This document shows positions 52,401-63,924 of a stretch of 64,000 nt of DNA, piece after piece. The DNA lies in NCBI GenBank assembly GCA_004123355.1, contig SCHM01000004.1, positions 6,227,017 to 6,291,016 on the forward strand, in the 5' to 3' direction. Positions within the stretch are counted from its first letter, which is position 1, and every line of letters begins with the position of its first letter. A program made the position numbers and the translations under genes. The stretch comes from Amphirosellinia nigrospora. Lineage: Eukaryota > Ascomycota > Sordariomycetes > Xylariales > Xylariaceae. Below the pieces are notes generated by a model. The model made no database searches. It saw only the letters and a program-made list of their open reading frames with translations, and was not told the origin of the DNA.

Positions 52401-55136
52401 TTAAAATTAATATTTATATAAAATATATAAAAAATATTATATAAATATTAAATTAATATTTATTAAAGATTTTTTAATAATATTATATATAATTTTAAAA
52501 TAAATTTTTTATTAAATAAATTTAAAAAATATACTAAAATAATTAATATATAATATTATAAATATTTATCGAAATAAATTAAATAATAAATAAAATAAAA
52601 TAAATATATAAGTTATTTAAATATATATATAATATTTTTCGGAAAAAAATCAATATATATATAAATAATAAATTAATTTTATAAATAATAATAAAAATAT
52701 TAAATAATATTATTAAACTTAATAATTTTATATTAATTTTTTTATTTTTAAAGCTTATTTTTATATTAATAAAAAGTTTTTTTTATTTTTTTTTTTATTA
52801 TATAAAAATAATAACTATTTAAAAAATAATAAAAATATTATAAAAACTATATAAAAATTAAAATTAATTATATAATTAATAAATAAATAAACTATTTTTA
52901 TATAATATATTTATATTTTTTTTAAAACGAAATTTTAATATAAAAAAAATAAATAAAAAAAACTATATAAAATCGAAATAATCGAAAAATTAAATATAAT
53001 TATAGTTTCGATTAATAAATTAATATATTTTTAATATATATAAATCAAGCTATTATTATACGAAAAATATTTAAGCGGATAATTTAAATTAAAATAATAT
53101 ATAATTTATATAGCTAATAATTATTAAAAAAAAACATAATTAATTAAAAAAAAAAACTTAGCTTTATTATATAATATTTAAATATATTTATTATATAATA
53201 TTTAAATATTATAAACTTTTTTAATAAAAAAAAATAAGCTTTTAAATTAATAATTAAGCTATATAAATAAAATTATTATAATTTTTAATAAATTATTTAA
53301 AAAATTAAATATAAAAAAATTAATAAATTTATTATAAAAGCGTTTTTAAATTTATTATATATAATTTAAATATTTATAAAAAAATATATTTTTAAATTTT
53401 ATTTTATATAAAAAATTAAAAAAAAAACTATAAAACTATATAAAAATTTAAACTTATTATATAAAAATATAATAATATTAAAAAAAATATTATTTAATTT
53501 AATTATTAATAATTTAATAAATAAATTAACGGCTAATTTTAATATTTAGTTTTATTTTTATATAAAATTTTAAAGCTTTATATAAATTTAAAAATATTAT
53601 TTAAATTTATATTTAATTAAAAAATAAATTATTATATAATATTTATATTTATTTATTTTTAAAACTAAAAAAAAATATTTTTTAAAAATTATTTTATATA
53701 TTATATAATTTTTATATAGTTTAATTAAATTTAAGCTATATTAGTTTAAAATATATTATTAATATTATTAAAAAAAACTTAAAATATAAATATTTATATA
53801 TAATTTATATTTATTAGTTATATAATAGTTTAAATATTTTTAAAATTAAAATATAAATAGATAATATATTAAGTTTTATTATATTAAATTTTTTATTACG
53901 TAAAAAAAAAAAATTTAAACAAACGAAATTTTATATAAAGCTTAAAAAATTTTATTTTTTAAATATTTTTTTAAGTTTAATAATAAAAAGATTTTTATAT
54001 AAATAAAATATTATAATAATTTAAAAAATTAAACTAAAAATTTAACTAAAGTTAATTTTTATATAAAAAAATTTATTTAAGCTTATATTTTTTAATAAAT
54101 TAAAAAAATATATATAATATATATTAATTTAAAACTATATATAATTTTATTATTATAGTTTAAATTATTAAATTATAATTATATAATATTAAAATATTAA
54201 ATAAATAAATTAAATAATAAAAAAATAATTTATTAAAAAAGTTTACGTTTATTTTTTTAATTTTTATTATATAAAGTTTTTTATTTTTATAAATAAATTA
54301 TTTATAATAATATAAATATAATTTTATAGTTTAAATTTTATTATATTTATAGTTAAAGTTTATATAAAAAATATAATAAATTTAAATTTTAAAATTAAAA
54401 ATAATATTATATATTAAAATTTAAATAAATATAAAAAAATTATATAAAATATTTTAGCTAATAAATTATATAATATAATTAATAGTTTTAATAATATTAT
54501 TTTTTTTATATAATATTTTTAAAAAATTATAAAAATATTTAATTTATTTTTAATATTTATTATTTTATTTTTAAATTTTAAATTATTATATAATTATTTA
54601 ATTAAACAAAAAAATTTAAAAAAAAAATTAATAATAAATATTATATTTTTTTAAAAATTATATAAAAAAAAAATTTTTTTTAAATATAATAAATTAATAA
54701 TAAAAATAATTTAACTAATATATTTATTAAACGTACGTTAAATTAAATATTAAAAATTTTAGTTTTTATAAATAAGCTATTTATATAAATTAAAATATTT
54801 ATTAAAAAACTATAAAAAGTACGTTTATATAATAAATAGCGGCTAAATATATATAAAAGCAATATATTATATATAAATATTTAAAAAATTTAAAAAATAA
54901 TATTATATATAAATAATAAAAAAGTTAAAAAATTATAATAAAATAATAACTAAAATTTATATTTTAAAAATAATATATACGATTAATTTTTATTTTTTTT
55001 ATTTTTTAAACTTAAACTATATAATAAAAATAATAAATATTATATAATTATAAATAGTTAAAAAAATAAATCGATATATACTAGTATTTATTTTACTTAT
55101 TTTATATATAATATTATACTTTTTAGCTATTTAACA

Positions 55137-55285
55137 AAAACTAAATATATATAATAATAAATAAAAATAAAAAAGTTTTTAATTTAAATAAAAAAATTTT
55201 TTATTTAAAATATAAAAAATAAAAAAAAATTTTATCGATAAAAAAACCTTTTTTTATTTAGTTATACTTTTTTATAAAACTTAAA
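55137..55285 (-). repeat. Repeat R, reversed copy, left-hand end
   Basis: Continuation of the R copy at 47281-48730 after element B copy 2, running through the TATCGATA palindrome (near 55233) to the R left end (cttttttataaaacttaaa). Together the two pieces make one R of ~1.6 kb. Confidence 0.75.
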
Positions 55286-55918
55286 TATTATAAAATTATT
55301 ATATTAAATTAATTAAAAATAATTATTTTTTATAGCCCGTTATTATAGTTTTTATATAGTTTAAAAAGTTAAAATAAATATATTTTTTATTATTTATTAA
55401 AGTTTTATTATAAAAAATTTATTATTTTAAATATTCGAAACAAATAAGTCCGAAATATTAATAAAAGCTTTAATATATATAATTATATACGTTTATTATT
55501 TTAGTTTTTTTAAAAAATATTTTAATATTTTTAAATTAAATTAATTATTTAGTTTAATTAAAAATTATTATAAAAGTAGTTTTAATATTTTATAATATTT
55601 TAAATAATTTATAAATAATTATGTTTTATATATTTAAAAAAATAAAGCTTTAATATATATAATATTTATATATAAATCTATAAAAAAAAATAAAAAAAAA
55701 AAAAAAAAAAAAAAAAAAGGTTTAAGTTTACGTTATAAATAACTATTTAAATATTTACGTAAAATAGCTATATTTATTATTAATGCTTGCTTTTATTTAC
55801 TATAACTATATTTATTATATTTATTATAAATAATAGTTATTATAAATAATAAGTAAAAATTATAAGTGTTATAAATAATAATAAAGCATAGCTATTAAAG
55901 CTTATAAATTTATAATTA
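55286..55918 (-). mobile_element. Element C fragment: 5' LTR and start of internal region
   Basis: LTR at 55616-55918 (303 bp, with the longest A run, about 55693-55717) followed on the reverse strand by ~330 bp of internal sequence. The first ~110 bp after the LTR match the short C unit at 24985-25095; the rest is not in that unit. The fragment ends at the R copy. On the other side the LTR abuts element A at A position about 18350, the same A position as the C junction at 26115. Confidence 0.65.
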
Positions 55919-55959
55919 TATTAATAATTAAAATAATTTTAAAGATTTTTATATTTATA

Positions 55960-57434
55960 CTTAAGTTTTATAAAAAAAATATGACTAAATAAAAAAAAGT
56001 TTTCTTATTAATAAAAAAATTTTTATTTTTTATATTTTAAATAAAAAATTCTTTTATTTAAATTAAAAACTTTTTTATTTTTATTTATTATATATATTTA
56101 GTTTTTAATATTTATTTTTTATTATATAAATAACTATAAATTTAATAAAATAATTTACAATTAAATATTTATATTAAAAATAATAAATAATATAAATAAA
56201 TATAAAGTTTTATTTTTAATTTTTTTTTATTATAAGTTATATTAAATTTAATTTTATATAAATTTAATTATTTAATAATTATATATTTTATTAAACTTAA
56301 TTATTTAATAGTTATATATTATATAAACGTAATTATTTAATATTATTTATTTAATTATATTTATAGTTATTTTATTTTTTGTTTTTTTAATTTAATATTA
56401 ATTTAAATATTTATTATTTTTAGGTTATAAACTAATATTATTATTATAAACTTTATTTAAATATAATTTTTATTAAGCTATTTTTTAAAAAAACTATAAT
56501 TACTATAAAATTAACTATTATATTAATATAATAAATATAATAGTATTTTTTATAAAATATTTATTTATAACTTTTTTGTTTGTTTTTTTATTTTATTATA
56601 ATATTTTAAACGTAATTTTTAAATTTTTAAAACTTTAAAGCTTTAAATCGATCGTAATAAACGCGTTTTTTAAATTTCGAGTTTTTTTTTTTTAAACATT
56701 TTAGCTAGCTTATAAAGTTTTTTTTAAACTTATTAATAAGTTTAAGCTTTTTTCGAAAAAAATAAAAATTTAATACGTTATAAAAATTAATATATTTTAT
56801 AATAGCGTTATTATTTAAAATATAAAGTTCGTAATTATATTTAAAATTAAAAATAGCTTATAATTATATTTAAAATTAAAAATAGCTTATAATTATATTT
56901 AAAATTAAAAATAGCTTATAGTTATATTTAAAATTTAAAATAGCAATTTATATTTATTAGAAAACTTTTTTAATTTTACCCGGGTTAAAATCGTTTTAAA
57001 AATTTTAATATCGTAATAAGTTTTTTTTACTTAAAATAAAATTAATTATTTATTATAATATTTAATTTTTTAATTTTATTTTATAGTTTAAAATTATAAT
57101 TTAATTATAAAACAATAATATAACTTTAAATATATTGTTACTATTAATAAAACAAATATATAAAAAATACTATATATTAACGCTTATATTTATAAGCAAA
57201 TTTATTACTACTATTAATTAAACGGCCGAATATTTTTATAATATAATTACGTAATTACGCAAAAAAACAAAATATTATAATTAATAAATTAAAATAAAAT
57301 AACAAGTTTTACTATACGTAACTTATTAAAAAAAAACGAACTAATATAACTAGTAACTATAACTTACTTATTAACCTAAATATGTAGTTTTTAAAAACTT
57401 AAGTATTTTTACCTTTAAATTAAAAAGCTTTTAG
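55960..57434 (+). repeat. Repeat R with TTATA target duplication
   Basis: 1475 bp, starting cttaagttttataaaa and ending aaaagcttttag, with TTATA on both sides (55955-55959, 57435-57439). It carries one ~76 bp unit (56690-56760) and four ~29 bp units (56825-56945). A 5 bp duplication is typical of LTR retroelement integrases and of some other elements, and supports R being a mobile unit or a solo LTR of a very long-LTR family. Confidence 0.75.
56825..56945 (+). repeat. ~29 bp minisatellite inside R
   Basis: Four near-identical copies of a unit containing aattatatttaaaattaaaa and tagctt. Other R copies have two to four units (28195-28285, 47765-47860 reversed, 58975-59055). Confidence 0.75.
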
Positions 57435-57981
57435 TTATAATATTTATTATATTTTATATATTATTATAAAATAAAAATATATTAATAAAATAATAGCTTA
57501 TTTTTAATTTATAAATATATATTTTTATTAATTAAATAGTATATAATATATATTAATAATTTTTTATATATATTTATAATTATAAATTAAAACTTTAAAA
57601 TTAATAATAAAATTATTAAAGTTATAAAAAATAATAATATTTTTAAAATAATTAATAATAGTTTTATAAAAATAAAAAAAATCGTTATTAATTAATATAT
57701 TTAATTATAGTTTTTATTTATAATTTAAATTTTTTTTATATTTTATAATTTTAAACTATTTATTATTATTAATTTTTAAAAAAAAATTTAAATTTAGCTT
57801 AATATATTATTTTTATATATTTATTTTTAATAATAATTATTTAATTTTTATTTTTTTTTATATATTTTAATATATTAAAATATTTATTATTAATTATAGT
57901 TTATTTATATTTAAATTAATATATATTTTTATGTTTAATTAATCGGTAAATATATATATAAAAATAAAAATATATATAATA

Positions 57982-60332
57982 TTTAAGTTTTATAAAAAAA
58001 ATATAATTAAATAAAAAAAAAGTTTTTTTATCGATAAAAATTTTTTTATTTTTTATATTTTAAATAAAAAATTCTTTTATTTAAATTAAAAACTTTTTTA
58101 TTTTATTTATTATTATATATTTAGTTTTTAATATTTATTTATTTTATATAAATAATTAAAATAATTTAAAATAAATATTATTAAAAATATAATATAATAT
58201 AAATAAATTATAAAGTTTTATTTTTAATTTTTTTTATTATAAATTATATTAAATTTATTTTATATTAAATTTAATTATTTAATAATTATATTTTTATTAA
58301 ATTTAATTATTATATATTATATTAAACTTAATTATTTAATATTATTTATTTAATTATATTTATAGTTATTTTATTTTTTTGTTTTTTTAATTTAAAATTA
58401 ATTAAAATATTTATTATTTTTAAATTATAAATTAATTATTATTATAAATTTTATTTAAATATAATTTTTATTAAGCTATTTTTAAAAAAACTATAATTAT
58501 TATAAAATTAATTATAATAAACGTAATAAATATAATAATATTTTTTATAAAATATTTATTTATATTTTTTTTATTTATTTTTTTATTTTTATTATAATAT
58601 TTTAAGCGTAGTTTTTAAGTTTTTAAAAACTTTAAAGCTTTAAATCGATTATAATAAATATATTTTATAAATTTTTAAGTTTTTTTTTTTAAATGTTTTA
58701 GCTAGTTTATAAAGTTTTTTTAAACTTATTAATAAGTTTAAGTTTTTTTTAAAAAGTTTTTTTTTTAAACGTTTTAATTAGTTTATAAAGTTTTTTTTAA
58801 ATTTAATAATAAATTTAAGTTTTTTTAAAAAGTTTTTTTTTTAAACGTTTTAGCTAATTTATAAAGTTTTTTTTAAATTTATTAATAAATTTAAGCTTTT
58901 TTTAAAAAAAATAAAAATTTAATATTATAAAATTAATATATTTATAATAATATTATTATTTAAAATATAAAGTTTATAATTATATTTAAAATTAAAAATA
59001 ATTATAATATTTAAAATTAAAAATAATTTATAGTTATATTTAAAATTAAAAATAATAATTTATATTTATTAGAAAAAATTTTTAATTTTATTTAAATTAA
59101 AAATTATTTTAAAAATTTTAATATTATAATTAGTTTTTTTAACTTAAAATAAAAATTAACTATTTATTATAATATTTAATTTTTTTAATTTTATTTTATA
59201 GTTTAAAATTATAATTTAATTATAAAATAATAATATAATTTTAATATATATTATTATTAATAAAATAAAAATATAAAAATATTATATAACATATCACACA
59301 ACTATCCTAGCCACACAACTATCCTAGCTACTTAAGCTTAGCATTTTATTAAAATAATAACTTTACTAAGCTTAATTAGAAAATAATTTATAAGTTTAAT
59401 ATATAACTATATTTAATATATAAATATAATTTTTTTAATTTTTTACGCTAGCTTAATAAGGTTATAAACCCCGGTTTTAAAGTAAGCTAAAAATAAAGCT
59501 AAAATAAAATCCTAGTTAATACTAGCGTATAATTTTACTAAAATTTTAAAAAATTAAAATTAGATTTATTATGTTTTTTATACTATATATTTTTTTCGAA
59601 TTTTTTAAGCTAGGTTTAGTATTTTTTTTTATTTTTTAAAGTATAAAAAAATATAAAAAATTAAATAAAAAAAATTAAAAAAATTAAAAAATAATAAAAA
59701 ATAATAAAATTTTATACTTTAAAAAAAAAAAAAATACTAAACCTAGCTTAAAAAATTCAAAAAAAATATATAGTATAAAAAAACATAATAAATCTAATTT
59801 TAATTTTTTAAAATTTTAGTAAAATTATACGCTAGTACTAACTAGGATTTTATTTTAGCTTTATTTTTAGCTTACTTTAAAAACCGGGGTTTATAACCTT
59901 ATTAAGCTAGCGTAAAAAATTAAAAAATTATATTTATATACTAAATATAGTTATATATTAAACCTATAAATTATTTTCCGATTAAGCTTAGTTCCGTAAA
60001 GTTATTTATAATTTTAGTAAAATGCTAAGCTTAAGTGGCCAGGATAGTTATGTGGCCAGGATGGTTGTGTAGTACGTTATTAATATTTATATTTATAAGC
60101 AAATTTATTACTATTATTAATTAAATAGCTAAATATTTTTATATATAATTATATAATTATATAAAAAAATAAAATTATAATTAATAAATTAAAATAAAAT
60201 AGCAAGTTTTATTAATATAACTTATTTAAAAAAAACGAACTAATATAACTAATAATTATAACTTATTTATTAACTTAAATATATAGTTTTTAAAAACTTA
60301 AGTATTTTTATTTTAAATTAAAAAGCTTTTAG
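57982..60332 (+). repeat. Repeat R carrying a foldback element
   Basis: R from tttaagttttataaaaaa to aaaagcttttag, inserted in reversed element A at A about 17763. Without the 789 bp foldback insert and its extra TA it is about 1.56 kb. It has three ~76 bp units (starts at about 58691, 58767 and 58843) and ~29 bp units at 58975-59055. Confidence 0.75.
59289..60077. mobile_element. 789 bp foldback/TIR element with TA target duplication
   Basis: Almost the entire element is one inverted repeat: about 59289-59640 and 59720-60077 mirror each other, around a ~70 bp A-rich centre. Tips are acatatcacacaac (left) and acgtactacacaac (right, reversed), each followed by a second copy of an ACAACTATCCTRGCC-type 17-mer. 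TA at 59287-59288 and 60078-60079; joining the flanks restores uninterrupted R. TA duplication suggests Tc1/mariner (pogo/Fot1-like) mobilisation. CA and TG survive (gtggccagg, caaccat, cttaagc), so it has little RIP. No coding frame. Confidence 0.85.
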
Positions 60333-60672
60333 TTTAAATATAAAGTTTTATTATATATTATATTTAACGCTTTAAATATAAATATTTTTAATTTAAAAAT
60401 ATTATTTAATTTATTTTATATAAATAATAAATTTTTATTAAAAATATTTTATTTTTTTTTTTAAGCTAATTTATATTAGTTTAAATATTAAAAAAGTTTA
60501 TTTCGTAAAAATAATATTTAAATATAATATTTATATATATTACTTAAAAACAATAAATAAAAAATATTAATATACGTTATATATTTTAATAAAATATATA
60601 GTTTATATTTTTATATATATAAAATAAAATATTAAATAATTTATATTTTTTATAATATTTATAATAAATAAA

Positions 60673-61279
60673 AGCAATTAATACGGGGGCATGAAAAATT
60701 AATACGGGGGTATAACCTTAAGGGGGCATAACTTTTATAACCTTTATATTAGCTTTTAAAAAATTCTGGAAAATATAAACAAAATATTTAAATTTTTGTT
60801 ATTTTTTGCTTTATACAATGGTATAACTTAGGGCTTTATAGCCCTAAGTGTGGCTAAGCTATATTTTAATTTATATCGAATATTTATTAAAAGTATAGTT
60901 TTTTGTAGTTTAGCTACGATTTAAGCTATTATTTAAAAAAATAAAAATGCTAAAATTTTTGTTATTCTTTGGGCTATATAATAATATATAGCCTTAAGCT
61001 CTAGCCATAAACGTAGCTAAAATATAATATATTATGTAACGTAATATAATTAACCGATTTTTTGCTTTAAGTTATATATAATAAATAATATCTTAGCTAT
61101 ATTTAAGGCTAGGGCTACAAATCTTTATACCATAAAAAAGGGCAAAAAATAACGAAAATTAAAGTGTTTTAATTTTAATTTTATGATTTTTTATGTAGCT
61201 AATATGTGGCTAAGTAAAAGTTATGCCCTTTTAAGGTTATGCCCCTGTATTAATTTTTCATGCCCTCGTATTAATTGCC
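60673..61279. mobile_element. 607 bp MITE with perfect 8 bp target duplication
   Basis: ~63 bp terminal inverted repeats start agcaattaatacgggggcat (left) and, reversed, ggcaattaatacgagggcat (right), each with a second aattaatacgggg-type block and ggggcataac. TAAATAAA flanks both sides (60665-60672, 61280-61287) and occurs once at the matching place in element A logic. An 8 bp duplication is the hallmark of hAT transposases. The interior has repeated 'tttttgttattntttg' and 'gcCctaagctntagcc'-like modules in both orientations. It is far less mutated than the surrounding A copy. Confidence 0.85.
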
Positions 61280-62314
61280 TAAATAAAAGCTAAACTAAAT
61301 ATATAATAAAAATATATATATTATAGTATTTTTTATTAATATTATATTTAAATTTTTTTTATTTAAACATATATTTAATTTAATATACGTTATAATAATT
61401 ATTATTTTTTATTATAATAACGTTTATAATTATTTTATATATTATAGTTATAATTTTAACTATTATTATAATTATTATTACGTTTTTTATTTTTATTATA
61501 TTTTTTTATTTTTATAAATATTTTTTTTATTATTTTTATTATAATAACTATAATTATAATTATTAATTATTATTATATTATTTATTATATTATTTATTTA
61601 AATAATATTAATATTTATAATAAAATTAATATTTATTTTTAATTAATAATAATTAAAATGTTCATAATTATTATATTTAAAATATAAATTTTAGAAGTTT
61701 TTATTATTATTTTTAAATAATCGTAAAAAAATTTAATATTAAAAATTTATTTTTTATTTTTATTTAATTTATAATACGTTTTATCGATTTTTTTTATATA
61801 TTTATTTAATATTATATATATTTTTTTTAATAAATAAATAAAATTAACGATTATTTTAACTTATTAATTATAAATATTTTTTATAATATTTTATTAATTA
61901 AAATTATTTTACGCTAAAATATTATTTATAAATATATTATAGTTTATATTAAATAAATTAAATAAATATATTTTTTTTATATATATTAAATAAAAAAAAG
62001 TTATTTTTAAAAAAAAACTTTTATAATATATTTAAAACATATTTTAAAACGTTTTTTTAGTTTTTTAAATAATAAGCTTAAGCTTGTTTTTTATTAAATA
62101 TAATAATAATAAGTTTAATTTTATTATTTTATTATAAAAAATAAAACTTATAAAAAAATAATCGAATAGTTTTAAAATTTAGCTATTATTTAATAATTTT
62201 ATTATTAAGTTTATAAATAGTTTAAATATATTAAAAAATATATATATATTTATATAAATAATATTTTTTTTATTTATAAATTTTTTTTATTTTTTAAATT
62301 ATTTTAATTAAAGT

Positions 62315-62575
62315 TTAAAACTTTAATATTTTTACGTTTAATTTTATAAATATTTTTATTATAAATATAATTAAAAACGAAATTTTATAACGATTATATT
62401 TATTATTATAGCTATAACTATTAAAGCTAATTTTATTATTTAATAAATTTAAATTATTATTAAAGTTATTTATTCCGTTATTATTATTTTTATTATTATT
62501 ATTATTGCTTGTTTTAATTAAAATATATATTTTAGCGTTTTTTATATTATTTTTAAAACAACAAAAAAAAAACAA
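62315..62575 (-). pseudogene. Open stretch in the gag region of element A copy 3
   Basis: Uninterrupted 86-codon reading, Asn-rich (runs of N and K, then NNLNLLNNKISFNSYSYNNK). It corresponds to A copy 1 at about 16140-16410, where the same positions encode a Ser/Asp/Asn-rich stretch. So the Asn run is largely a mutation product (AGT and GAT to AAT) of a low-complexity gag segment, not a gene. It shows the gag frame locally but has no recognisable gag motif. Confidence 0.4.
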
Positions 62576-63723
62576 AATAAAAATATTATTATTATGCTTA
62601 TTATATTTAAAAATAAAAATAAAAATATTATATTATTTTTTTTATTTATAGCTATATTATTAAAATTAATTATTATATTATAAAAAGCTTATTAGTTTAA
62701 TATAATTAAAAAAAAATATTAATAAAAATATTAAAATTTTAATTATTTATATAATTAAATTAAGTTTATTATTAATTTATTTAATATTTTTATAGCTTTT
62801 TTATATTTAGTTTAATTTAATTTTATTTAAATTATTATTTTATTATTATTTTAAAAATTATTTATAGTTTTTATATTAAATTTTAAATATTAGTTTAATT
62901 TTTTAAACGAAAACTTTATAAGTTTTTAATTTATTATCGTTAATTAAGCTTTATTAATATTAGTTTTAGCTTTAGTTATTTTTATGTTTATTTTATTTTT
63001 TTTATTTTTTTTTTACTTTTTAAATTATATTATCGGATAATTTATAAACGTTTTTAAAAACTTATATTAATAATAATAATATTTATTTTAATAATTATTA
63101 TATTAAAAAAAAGAAAATACTTTTAAATAAAAATTTTTTAATAATAAGTTTAACGTTTAGTTTAATAAATAACTAAATACGTAAAAAAACTATTATTATT
63201 TTAATTTTATAATTTATTATTTTATATAATATTATAAATAATAACTTAAAAATAAAATAAACTATATATAAATAAAAATAAAATAAAATATATATAATTT
63301 ATAACTATATTTTAATAATAAAACTAATATATTTATAAGTTTTAATAATAAATTAAAACGTTTAAAAATTTATAATAAAACTAAAATATTTAAAACAATT
63401 AATTAAAAATTTATAACGTTTATAACTTATATAATTTTAGCTACGCTATAAAAACTAATATATTTAAAATATAAAAATACTTTATTAAGCTTTTTTAAAG
63501 CTAAATAACTAATTTATTTAAAAGCTTCGTAAAAATATAAAAATAAAAATAAAAAATAAATTAACGTTAAAGCGCAATATTTGCTTTAATTAATAAATAT
63601 ATATAAATCGCGTATTAATTACCGCTAAAAAAATTAATATTTTTTTACTTTAAAAAATCTAAAAATAAATAGTTTTTAATATAGTTTAATATTATAATAA
63701 AACTACGTAATAAAGCATTATTT

Positions 63724-63924
63724 TAAAAAAATATTATAAGTTATAAAATAAAACTTAATTTAAAAAAAAAATCTATTATTAAATTTATATAGTAAATTTA
63801 ACAATAAATTTTTTAACTAGTAGTATATATTAGTTATTTATTTAAATATAAATATTATTAGGTGGTTTTTTTTTACGTTTTACGTAAAAAAACTACTAAT
63901 AATATAAACCTTTTAAAAGCTTTA
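63724..63924 (-). repeat. 5' LTR of element A copy 3
   Basis: 201 bp; reversed, it starts taaagcttttaaaagg and ends aatattttttta. It keeps the second LTR hairpin but has lost most CA and TG. It agrees with the two LTRs of copy 1 on the LTR boundaries. Confidence 0.8.

Larger units (their letters stand above)
48731..55136 (+). mobile_element. Element B copy 2: LTR retrotransposon with 5 bp target duplication
   Basis: Aligned with B copy 1 (8781-14620) over nearly its whole length. The 5' LTR is 48731-49435, enlarged by a 423 bp TIR element. The internal region is about 5.6 kb. The 3' LTR (about 55038-55136) has lost about 180 bp of its middle, keeping the first bases (tattatataattataa) and the last ~85 bp (aatagttaaaaaaataaa to tttaaca). 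AAAAC precedes and follows the element (48726-48730, 55137-55141). Superfamily uncertain: I favour Ty1/copia from weak domain order. Confidence 0.75.
55919..63924 (-). mobile_element. Element A copy 3: 5' LTR to pre-RT region, split by four insertions
   Basis: Reverse-strand copy of A from its 5' LTR (63724-63924) to A position about 18350. The pieces are 61280-63924 (A 14682-17410), 60333-60672 (A 17411-17763), 57439-57981 (A 17763-18318) and 55919-55959 (A 18318-18350). The gaps are a MITE (60673-61279), an R copy containing a foldback element (57982-60332) and another R (55960-57434). Further downstream A is replaced by C. It is more mutated than copy 1, with changes outside CpA as well. 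Confidence 0.8.

Noticed and set aside
60760-61150. tRNA or small RNA gene in the higher-GC part of the 607 bp element
   Set aside because: Palindromes such as cttagggc...gccctaag are part of the element's inverted modules; no cloverleaf or A/B box arrangement seen.
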